Shown here: positions 1 through 5,086 of the stretch, in pieces | Layout of the letters: each line of letters opens with the position of its first letter | Position numbering within the stretch: the stretch's first letter is position 1 | Origin: Nitrospira sp. ST-bin4 | Lineage (GTDB): Bacteria > Nitrospirota > Nitrospiria > Nitrospirales > Nitrospiraceae | NCBI GenBank assembly: GCA_002083565.1 | Contig: MSXM01000062.1 | Span: 72,080 to 77,888 of the forward strand | Length of the DNA stretch: 5,809 nucleotides | Reading direction: 5' to 3' | Translations under genes and position numbers: made by a program | The notes under the pieces: generated by a model | Seen by the model: the letters and a program-made list of their open reading frames with translations, nothing else | Database searches by the model: none | What the model was told of the DNA's origin: nothing

Positions 1-311
1 CAACCACTCCACAGACCAAACTGGATCTAAAGCTCGGCCTGGATGTGCAGGATTTAACTCCGGGGTTGGCAGAGACCTTGAATTTACGCGAGTCGAAGGG
101 AGCGCTCATCGCAAAAGTCGAAGCCGGCAGTCTGGCCCACGCCGAAGGCCTCCAAGTAAGCGACCTGATCAAGGAGGTGAACCGCGCAGAAGTGAGTTCA
201 GCCGCGGATTTTCACTCGGCGATCTCGCGGCTCCGGCGAGGAGATACGATTTTGCTCCGGGTACTGCGCGAGAATCGGGCCTTCTATGTCGTGCTCAAAT
301 CCACTGAGTAA
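1..311 (+). CDS. HtrA/DegP-family serine protease, C-terminal PDZ domain (5' partial)
   Basis: The reading frame is open from base 3 to a TAA at 309-311, giving 102 visible residues with no start inside the window, so this is the tail of a longer gene. The residues match the last PDZ domain of periplasmic Do-like proteases, which bind exposed C-termini of misfolded envelope proteins and present them to the trypsin-like protease domain. Recognisable pieces are a carboxylate-loop start (LGLDVQDLTPGLAETLNL, about residues 11-28), the GALIAKVEAGSLAHAEGL core (33-50), VSDLIKEVN (52-60), and the closing RRGDTILLRVLREN strand (78-91). The protease triad lies outside the window, so membership of the HtrA family is inferred from the PDZ pattern; another PDZ protein such as a site-2 or tail-specific protease is less likely because the domain sits at the extreme C-terminus. 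An internal GTG at 45 is not a start, since homology continues upstream of it. Confidence 0.85.
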   Translation, partial: TTPQTKLDLKLGLDVQDLTPGLAETLNLRESKGALIAKVEAGSLAHAEGLQVSDLIKEVNRAEVSSAADFHSAISRLRRGDTILLRVLRENRAFYVVLKSTE

Positions 312-370
312 TCGCGTGCAGCATCGCTCATGAAATGTGCAGACAGCCTCGCCGAGGACGCGAAGCGAGC

Positions 371-397
371 ACAGGACGGAACGAGCGTGAGTCCTGT
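371..397. repeat. Hairpin in convergent intergenic gap
   Basis: ACAGGAC (371-377) and GTCCTGT (391-397) form a perfect 7-bp stem with a 13-base loop. It lies 59 bases after the protease stop. There is no T-tract after it on either strand, so it is not a canonical intrinsic terminator, though it could help end transcription between the two converging genes. Confidence 0.5.
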
Positions 398-416
398 CCG
401 TGTTTACGAGATGCGG

Positions 417-449
417 TTCGACTGGCTCACCGTCCTGAGCGTAGTCGAA
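417..449. repeat. Palindromic dispersed-type intergenic repeat
   Basis: TTCGACT (417-423) pairs with AGTCGAA (443-449), and GCTCA (425-429) pairs with TGAGC (436-440). A 1x2 internal loop separates the two stems and CCGTCC forms the apex. The GGCTCACCGTCCTGAGC core with TTCGA ends is reminiscent of the short palindromic repeats scattered between genes in Nitrospira and some other bacteria; that resemblance is from memory. Only one copy is seen here. It sits in the gap between the convergent protease and EF-G-like genes, where such repeats are common, and may also act as a bidirectional transcription barrier. Confidence 0.55.
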
Positions 450-489
450 GGACAAAGTACGCTTCACGCACGACGAGCGATTACGCCCT

Positions 490-2592
490 TCAGTGGGCTC
501 CCACAGCCTGCCGTTCTGTCTTGTGCTGTTCGACAATCTTGGCTGCCAGCTCGCGCGGCACTTCCTCGTAACGGGCGAACTCCATCACATAGCTCCCCCG
601 TCCGCCTGTCATGCCATTCAGCGCCGGTGCATACTTCAGCAATTCAGCAAGCGGCACAAGCACAACAATCTGCTCGGCGTGATCATTCGCGTTGACTGAG
701 AGGATGCGACCTCTGCGCGCATTCAGGTCGCCCATCACAGCTCCGACGGCATCCGTCGGAGCTTCGACCTCAACCCTCATTATCGGCTCCAGCAACACCG
801 GCTGCGCCATTTCCGTTGCTTTTTTGAAGGCCATCGACCCTGCGATTTTAAATGACATTTCTGACGAATCCACCACATGGTACGAGCCGTCGTACACAGC
901 GACTCGGACATCGACGACGGGAAATCCGCCCAGCACCCCTTCATGCATCGCCTCACTCACTCCTTTTTCCACCGCGGGAATGAAGTTTCGGGGAATGGCT
1001 CCGCCGACGACACGATGTTCGAAGGTGAATCCCCCGCCACGCGGCAAGGGCGACACTTCCAGCCAGCAATCCCCATATTGCCCGTGGCCGCCCGTCTGTT
1101 TCTTGTATTTACCCTGCGCACGCGCTGTCGCGTGCACGGTTTCATGGTAAGGGATCTTCGGCGTATGCAGTATAACGTCGGCCCCAAATTTCCGGTGGAG
1201 CTTCTCCAATGCCAGATCCATATGGAGTTGACCGAGACTACTGAGCACCATCTCTTTGGTCTCCGTGTTGCGTGAAAATCCTAGCGTTGGATCTTCCTCA
1301 ATCAGCTTATGCAAGCCGAGACTGACTTTCTCGATCTCCGCCTTCGACTTGGCCTCAATCGCAAATGACAGGACCGGCCGAGGCAGTCCGATCGCCGAGT
1401 AGCAAATCTGACTCTTCTCGTCACACAACGTGTCACCGGTGTGTGTGTCATGTAACTTTCCGATGGCCACGATTTCTCCTGCCGATGCTGAAGCAACCGC
1501 GGTGTGCCGTTTTCCGAAGAGCGTATAGAAATGTCCCAGCTTCTCACGGATCTGCTTTGATGCATTCCACACGAGAGAATCAGCCTGGACAGTTCCCGAG
1601 AGAAGACGGCAATAGGATAACCGCCCCACGAACGGATCAATCAGTGTTTTGAATACAAAAGCCGAAAATGGCTCCTGCGCACTCCCCGTCCGTTCGCATG
1701 GCAAGCCTGTATCCGGCTGTACACCCTGTGAAGGATGAACGGCACAGCGTTCGCCTGGTGATGGCAGCAAGGCGGTCATTGCATTCATCAGCGGCCATAC
1801 CCCGAGATTGCGCACTGCAGAACCGGCGTACAGCGGAAACACCTGTCTTCGCAGGATACCGGAACGAAGTCCTGACAAAAGCACGTCATGATTCAGATCT
1901 CCCTGGGCGACATAGATGTCAAGCAACGTATCCTCGGTCTCCGCTACGGCCTCCATAAGCCTGGTGCGCCTCTCCTTCGCAGCAGACTCCAGATGCGCTG
2001 GCACCGGCAGTATCTCCACTTTGGCAGTAGACGGCCCGGACCGTATCAGTCGATCCTGGAAAATGTCGATCACGCCCTCCATCTGGGAGCCAAGGCCGAC
2101 TGGTATGACCATGGGAACAGGAACACAGTTGAGTTGTGTACGGCAGATTTCCAGCGCCTGTTCGATCGACGCACTCTCTCGATCCAATCCGTTGACGAAA
2201 AACAGGCAGGGTAGACCGAGATCTCCGATGCGCGCCCACAGACGCGACAACTCGGTTCGAACACCGGCCTGTCCATCGAGAACGATCAGTGCGGCATCGA
2301 CAGCCCGCAATGCTGAGAGCGGTTCGCCGAGTAGACTGAGCGCACCGGGAGGATCGAGAAGCGAAATGGTAGTCTGATTCCAAGAAAACTGAAGCACGCT
2401 GGTGCTGACCGAACTCCGATGGTGTAGTTCTTCCGGTTCGAAATCCGAGACGGTCGTGCCCTGGGCAATGGAACCGAGGATAGGAACGGCTCCGCCGGCG
2501 AAGAGTATCGCCTCACTGAGGGATGTCTTGCCCGCGCCGACGTTGGACACAATCGCGACATTCCTGATGGGCTCCATACGGATATGGTCCAT
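490..2592 (-). CDS. EF-G-like translational GTPase (paralogue of elongation factor G)
   Basis: The 700 residues match the full length of elongation factor G. In order: G domain (about 8-280), beta-barrel domain II (about 307-391), domain III (about 405-475, with SLGQLHMDLALEKL), domain IV (about 478-600) and domain V (about 602-680, with LLEPIMRVEVEAP and GDLNARRGRI). Domain IV keeps KYKKQTGGHGQYGD and GSYHVVDSSEMSFK, the latter being the EF-G tip loop that enters the ribosomal decoding site, so a TetM-type protection protein is unlikely. The nucleotide motifs are altered: the P-loop is SNVGAGKT (16-23), switch II is DPPG (80-83) followed by ALSL instead of GHVDF-like residues, and G4 is NGLD (134-137) instead of NKxD. 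This fits the divergent EF-G-like subfamily beside the main fusA, so I do not assign fusA. The start is supported by GAGGAGGG six bases upstream of ATG; Met6 is an alternative. It probably shares a transcript with radC. Its exact role is unknown. Confidence 0.9.
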   Translation of the reverse strand: MDHIRMEPIRNVAIVSNVGAGKTSLSEAILFAGGAVPILGSIAQGTTVSDFEPEELHHRSSVSTSVLQFSWNQTTISLLDPPGALSLLGEPLSALRAVDAALIVLDGQAGVRTELSRLWARIGDLGLPCLFFVNGLDRESASIEQALEICRTQLNCVPVPMVIPVGLGSQMEGVIDIFQDRLIRSGPSTAKVEILPVPAHLESAAKERRTRLMEAVAETEDTLLDIYVAQGDLNHDVLLSGLRSGILRRQVFPLYAGSAVRNLGVWPLMNAMTALLPSPGERCAVHPSQGVQPDTGLPCERTGSAQEPFSAFVFKTLIDPFVGRLSYCRLLSGTVQADSLVWNASKQIREKLGHFYTLFGKRHTAVASASAGEIVAIGKLHDTHTGDTLCDEKSQICYSAIGLPRPVLSFAIEAKSKAEIEKVSLGLHKLIEEDPTLGFSRNTETKEMVLSSLGQLHMDLALEKLHRKFGADVILHTPKIPYHETVHATARAQGKYKKQTGGHGQYGDCWLEVSPLPRGGGFTFEHRVVGGAIPRNFIPAVEKGVSEAMHEGVLGGFPVVDVRVAVYDGSYHVVDSSEMSFKIAGSMAFKKATEMAQPVLLEPIMRVEVEAPTDAVGAVMGDLNARRGRILSVNANDHAEQIVVLVPLAELLKYAPALNGMTGGRGSYVMEFARYEEVPRELAAKIVEQHKTERQAVGAH

Positions 2593-2598
2593 GGCCTA

Positions 2599-2606
2599 CC
2601 CTCCTC
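2599..2606 (-). promoter_or_regulatory. Strong ribosome binding site of the EF-G-like gene
   Basis: On the minus strand GAGGAGGG is followed by a six-base spacer (TAGGCC) and the ATG at 2592-2590. This decides the start in favour of Met1 over Met6, which has no comparable site. Confidence 0.8.
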
Positions 2607-2647
2607 ATCAATTGCGCACGGTTTAGAGCATGTCTTGCCTCCCGATC

Positions 2648-3373
2648 TTAATCCCTATTGTGTTGCCCTTTGAGCCAACCCTGATCTGCAAAACTCACGT
2701 ACCGGCCGTCGCCGATGACCACATGATCCAGCACAGGAATGCCCAGTAACCGGCCGGCCTCCCCCAGGCGTTCTGTCAGGTGTCGATCTTCCAGGCTTGG
2801 AGTCGGATCGCCGCTGGGATGGTTATGCAAAAAGATCACGGCAGCTGCAGACTCACGAACCGCAGAGGCGAACACCTCTCGCGGATGCACAAGACTGAGA
2901 GTCAACGTTCCTTCTGACACGGTGGATTCCTTGATGACGGTGTTCTTGGCGTCCAACAGCACAACCTTGAAAAGTTCCTGCTTGCGATCGCGCAAGATCG
3001 GGTGAAAATGCTTAAATAGATCGGCGCTTGAGGAGATGCGCGTGCCGGTCGAAAGCGGGGTAGCCAGCGATCGGCGCCCTAATTCTACTGCGGCTTTTAG
3101 CTGAGCCGCTTTCGCCGGTCCTATCCCCTGAATTGCACAGAGTTCTTCAATCCCGCACATGGCCAACCCACCGACACTTCCGACTCGGCCAAGCAATTCG
3201 ATTGCAACTTGTACAGCGGAAAAATCACGGCGACCGGTTCTGAGGAGAATGGCGAGCAGCTGCGCATCCGACAAGGCATCGGGACCCTTCGCCATCAGCC
3301 GCTCACGTGGACGTTCAGTCTCCGGCCAATGCGTAATTCCCTTTGTTAGCCTCTTTCCTGACATGGTAGCCAT
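2648..3373 (-). CDS. radC: RadC/JAB (JAMM) domain protein
   Basis: This 241-residue protein has the family layout and near-usual length. The N-terminal stretch RPRERLMAKGPDALSDAQLL starts at residue 21, a helix-hairpin-helix region covers about 72-101 (CAIQGIGPAKAAQLKAAVEL), and the RadC/JAB domain covers about 112-235. The metal-site signature HNHPSGDPTPSLED is complete at 183-196 (His183, His185, Ser193, Asp196), with Glu166 in HPREVF a candidate for the upstream acidic residue. The family was named for a supposed DNA-repair role in E. coli that was later questioned; the fold suggests a zinc-dependent hydrolase or DNA-associated function, and the substrate is not known. Two in-frame ATGs (3373 and 3364) compete and neither has a clear Shine-Dalgarno site; the conserved ITHWPETERPRERL region lies after both. 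It is the first gene of a minus-strand pair, with the EF-G-like gene 55 bases downstream. Confidence 0.95.
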   Translation of the reverse strand: MATMSGKRLTKGITHWPETERPRERLMAKGPDALSDAQLLAILLRTGRRDFSAVQVAIELLGRVGSVGGLAMCGIEELCAIQGIGPAKAAQLKAAVELGRRSLATPLSTGTRISSSADLFKHFHPILRDRKQELFKVVLLDAKNTVIKESTVSEGTLTLSLVHPREVFASAVRESAAAVIFLHNHPSGDPTPSLEDRHLTERLGEAGRLLGIPVLDHVVIGDGRYVSFADQGWLKGQHNRD

Positions 3374-3480
3374 CTTTGACGCACAAAAAATGACACCCCG
3401 GACGTTTTTGTACTAGCTGGTCATGCCAATATTGCCATTGTGTGAACTACGTAGAGTGTAACCCATTGAAATATCGTGGT

Positions 3481-3510
3481 GCGACAAATTGGTGCATCTC
3501 TTGCTATGTA
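3481..3510 (+). promoter_or_regulatory. Possible sigma-70 promoter for the zinc-ribbon gene
   Basis: GCGACA (3481-3486) matches four of six positions of the -35 consensus and TATGTA (3505-3510) three of six of the -10 consensus, with an 18-base spacer. This would give a leader of roughly 30 bases before the ATG at 3549. The match is weak and other positions are possible. Confidence 0.22.
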
Positions 3511-3538
3511 CGTCAACAGCTGTAAACCAAGCCACCTG

Positions 3539-3543
3539 GGAGG
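3539..3543 (+). promoter_or_regulatory. Ribosome binding site deciding the zinc-ribbon start
   Basis: GGAGG within GGGAGGAAGTG lies five bases before the ATG at 3549. It favours this start over the in-frame TTG at 3489, which would add 20 residues and has no such site. Confidence 0.8.
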
Positions 3544-3548
3544 AAGTG

Positions 3549-3722
3549 ATGGAATGTCCGAAGTGCAAAGGCATGATGATGTTAGAGCGGTTTTCCGATT
3601 TCTTTCTCATTTTCTACGCATGGAAGTGTATCAACTGCGGCGCGATCATCGATCGCACGATCTCCAATAATCGACGAAAGAGTCTTGCAGCACGCGACGC
3701 ACAGCCTGTCACGACTCGATAG
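3549..3722 (+). CDS. Small zinc-ribbon protein of unknown function, 57 aa
   Basis: The protein begins MECPKCKGMM and has two CxxC knuckles, Cys3/Cys6 and Cys27/Cys30 (KCINCG), 20 residues apart, the layout of a small zinc ribbon binding one metal ion. The linker between them is hydrophobic and aromatic (SDFFLIFYAWKC, about 16-27) and may form the ribbon's beta-hairpin or a partner-binding face. The tail after GAIIDRTI is basic and probably disordered (NNRRKSLAARD). There is no signal peptide. The start is set by a GGAGG five bases upstream. The gene stands alone, divergent from radC and followed by a 309-base gap. Small zinc ribbons of this CPKC...W+CxNCG type are recurrent hypothetical proteins in Nitrospira-like and deltaproteobacterial genomes; this is from memory. 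Nucleic-acid or protein binding is a guess and I assign no function. Confidence 0.75.
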   Translation: MECPKCKGMMMLERFSDFFLIFYAWKCINCGAIIDRTISNNRRKSLAARDAQPVTTR

Positions 3723-3738
3723 TTATATAGGTTACCAT

Positions 3739-3764
3739 CGAACCCGATCCGCGAACCCGATCCG
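3739..3764 (+). repeat. Exact tandem duplication, 2 x 13 bases
   Basis: CGAACCCGATCCG occurs twice back to back (3739-3751 and 3752-3764). It lies 16 bases after the zinc-ribbon stop codon and probably arose by replication slippage. Confidence 0.9.
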
Positions 3765-3801
3765 CGCTACGGCTTCCTGAGTGAGGGGCAGACGGATCGG
3801 G
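3756..3801. repeat. Inverted repeat pairing with the tandem 13-mer
   Basis: CCCGATCCG (3756-3764) pairs perfectly over 9 bases with CGGATCGGG (3793-3801) across a 28-base loop. The first tandem copy (3743-3751) can pair with the same partner, so two alternative hairpins are possible. It could end transcription of the zinc-ribbon gene, but there is no T-run after it, so an intrinsic terminator is not supported. Confidence 0.6.
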
Positions 3802-3934
3802 CTACGACGGGACCAGATTCTCATGTGCCCTGTATTATAGTCTCCCTGCATTGGACCGTCAAAATGATGCAGCCTGTACTTAGCAGAGACATCCATCCGC
3901 GTTCAGCGTTCTAAATCCCCTAACGGTTCACATT

Positions 3935-3963
3935 GTCGTCTGGGTGAAACTCACCCGCACGAC
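3935..3963. repeat. Strong interrupted dyad upstream of rsmD
   Basis: GTCGT (3935-3939) pairs with ACGAC (3959-3963) and GGGTGA (3942-3947) pairs with TCACCC (3951-3956) around an AAC loop. T3941 and G3957 can wobble, leaving one C-C mismatch in a 12-position stem. It ends five bases before a TTGACC hexamer. It may be an operator for the rsmD operon or a terminator-like hairpin, since GTTCTT follows closely. Confidence 0.55.
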
Positions 3964-3968
3964 CGTTC

Positions 3969-3997
3969 TTGACCCCTTCAAAAACGCTATGTTAGAG
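3969..3997 (+). promoter_or_regulatory. Possible promoter of the rsmD-coaD-aminotransferase operon
   Basis: TTGACC (3969-3974) matches five of six -35 positions. The -10 is unclear: TTAGAG (3992-3997) has a 17-base spacer but a poor sequence, while TATGTT (3988-3993) has a better sequence but only a 13-base spacer. The position, 35-60 bases before the rsmD ATG, is what one expects. Confidence 0.28.
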
Positions 3998-4031
3998 TCT
4001 TCCGGGCCGGACGAACCCGTAGTCATTTTCT

Positions 4032-4601
4032 ATGCGCGTCATTGCAGGAACCTATCGAGGCCGTCGTCTTCGTGGCCCCCAGGGATCCCTGATACGTCCG
4101 ACTTCAGATCGAGTTCGGGAGGCATTGTTCTCAATTCTTGGCAATCGCCTTCCCTCGGGCCGAGTACTTGATCTTTATGCGGGGACCGGAGCGATCGGAA
4201 TCGAAGCCATAAGCCGAGGTGCCGCGCATGTGACCTGCGTTGAATCCGAGATTGAAGCACTGAAACTCTTGCGTCAGAATATGCTGGACTGCGGGATAGG
4301 CCATCACATTACCGTGTACGCGCACACTGTCAAACAATTTCTCAACCGACCGGAACAGTGGGAAGGCCCTTACGATATCGTATTTGCCGACCCCCCCTAC
4401 GCTCTCGTACACGATCTGGAATCATTGTTGACTCAGACTGTCACCGAGCGCCTCCTTACAGCCGACTCCTGGCTCGTCGTTGAGCATGCAGAGAAAGCCC
4501 TCCTTCCTGTTTCTCTGGGCTCCGCCGCCTATGTGCGCCGTTATCGCTATGGCGACACTGCCCTTTCTTTATATTCCTCTTCCGGTACGGCATCGCGATG
4601 A
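4032..4601 (+). CDS. rsmD: 16S rRNA (guanine(966)-N(2))-methyltransferase RsmD
   Basis: This 189-residue protein is the usual length for RsmD, a cytoplasmic S-adenosylmethionine-dependent enzyme that methylates N2 of G966 in 16S rRNA during 30S assembly. The N-terminal signature MRVIAGTYRGRRLRGP leads into IRPTSDRVREALFSIL (21-36). The SAM-binding motif I is VLDLYAGTGAIG (45-56), Glu71 in CVES is the expected ribose-contacting acid, and the catalytic motif IV DPPY is at 120-123. The C-terminal RYGDTALSLY is also typical. The start is forced: the frame has a stop at 4020-4022 and no other start codon before ATG 4032. No Shine-Dalgarno is visible (CATTTTCT precedes the ATG). It is the first gene of a tight operon and its TGA overlaps the coaD ATG. 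Confidence 0.96.
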   Translation: MRVIAGTYRGRRLRGPQGSLIRPTSDRVREALFSILGNRLPSGRVLDLYAGTGAIGIEAISRGAAHVTCVESEIEALKLLRQNMLDCGIGHHITVYAHTVKQFLNRPEQWEGPYDIVFADPPYALVHDLESLLTQTVTERLLTADSWLVVEHAEKALLPVSLGSAAYVRRYRYGDTALSLYSSSGTASR

Positions 4602-5086
4602 AGATCGGTGTCTACCCTGGAACATTTGATCCCGTCACCCATGGCCACACCGATATTATTACGCGAAGTTTACGTGTCTTTGATAAAGTGATCGTCGCGG
4701 TCGCGCCTAATCCGGCTAAGCATCCACTCTTCAATCTTGCTGAGCGGCTTGATATGGTGACGCTGGTTATGAAAAATGTCGATCAAGTGGAAGTAATCAC
4801 GTTCGATGGACTCTTAGTGGACTATGTCGAACGGGCCGGAGCGCATGCTATTATCCGTGGACTGCGCGCTATCTCGGACTTTGAACACGAATTCCAAATG
4901 GCTCTCATCAACCGCAAATTGGCCAGGCATGTGGAAACCGTTTTCCTGATGCCGAGCGAGGAGTATTCATACTTGTCTTCTACGATCATCAAAGATGTGG
5001 CACACCATGGCGGCAGCTTGGCTGAGTTTCTTCATCCTGAAGTGGCACGTCGGCTCCACGAACGAATTCGGAGTCTCAAATCATGA
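4598..5086 (+). CDS. coaD: Phosphopantetheine adenylyltransferase (CoaD)
   Basis: CoaD transfers AMP from ATP to 4'-phosphopantetheine to give dephospho-CoA, the penultimate step of coenzyme A synthesis. The 162 residues are normal for the bacterial family. The nucleotidyltransferase signature is complete: YPGTFDPVTHGH (6-17), with His17 as the phosphate-binding histidine of the T/HxGH motif; Lys41 in AKHPLF; RGLRAISDFEHEFQMALINR (87-106) forming the substrate pocket; and SYLSSTIIKDVA (124-135), the ATP-binding C-terminal motif. The ATG overlaps the rsmD stop as ATGA (4598-4601) and no clear Shine-Dalgarno site is visible, so translation probably depends on ribosomes finishing rsmD. The pairing of rsmD with coaD is common across bacteria. 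The gene is complete, and its TGA overlaps the next gene's ATG. Confidence 0.97.
   Translation: MKIGVYPGTFDPVTHGHTDIITRSLRVFDKVIVAVAPNPAKHPLFNLAERLDMVTLVMKNVDQVEVITFDGLLVDYVERAGAHAIIRGLRAISDFEHEFQMALINRKLARHVETVFLMPSEEYSYLSSTIIKDVAHHGGSLAEFLHPEVARRLHERIRSLKS

Larger units (their letters stand above)
3374..3548. promoter_or_regulatory. Divergent intergenic region between radC and the zinc-ribbon gene
   Basis: These 175 bases must carry the start signals for both divergent genes. Visible elements are inverted arms ACAAAAA (3383-3389) and TTTTTGT (3405-3411) close to the radC start, an 8-base palindrome CAATATTG (3427-3434), and another palindrome ACAGCTGT (3516-3523) shortly before the zinc-ribbon ribosome binding site. 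No convincing sigma-70 promoter for radC and no LexA-type CTGT-N8-ACAG box was found. Confidence 0.4.
3723..4031. other. 309-base structured intergenic gap before rsmD
   Basis: No credible gene is present. The stretch holds a tandem 13-base repeat with an inverted partner (3739-3801), a weak inverted pair CTGCAT/ATGCAG (3846-3851, 3867-3872), a strong interrupted dyad (3935-3963) and a weak promoter-like pair just after it. TATTAT at 3833-3838 resembles a -10 box but lacks a good -35 partner. A stop codon at 4020-4022 closes the rsmD frame upstream. Confidence 0.6.

Noticed and set aside
198..536. Minus-strand 112-residue open frame crossing the protease end and the gap
   Set aside because: It overlaps two well-supported genes and the repeat hairpins, and its translation shows no recognisable domain.
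330..695. Plus-strand open frames of 121 and 78 residues over the convergent gap
   Set aside because: They run into the EF-G-like gene on the opposite strand, are made of repeat sequence and have low-complexity translations.
692..2383. Several 76-154 residue frames on both strands inside the EF-G-like gene
   Set aside because: The 700-residue EF-G reading is continuous and conserved throughout; these are shadows of it.
3383..3411. Inverted arms ACAAAAA/TTTTTGT upstream of radC as a terminator or operator
   Set aside because: The arms are almost entirely A-T pairs with a 15-base loop, so the structure is weak and could be chance; noted only as part of the intergenic region.
3489..3548. N-terminal 20-residue extension of the zinc-ribbon protein from a TTG codon
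   Set aside because: A strong GGAGG sits before the ATG at 3549, and the first CxxC begins right after that ATG, as usual for such small ribbons.
3413..3610. Minus-strand 65-residue frame across the divergent region
   Set aside because: It overlaps the zinc-ribbon gene start and ribosome binding site, shows no domain and has no visible start signal of note.
3944..4171. Plus-strand 75-residue frame overlapping the rsmD start
   Set aside because: RsmD homology starts exactly at 4032 in another frame, and this frame includes the dyad and promoter-like region.
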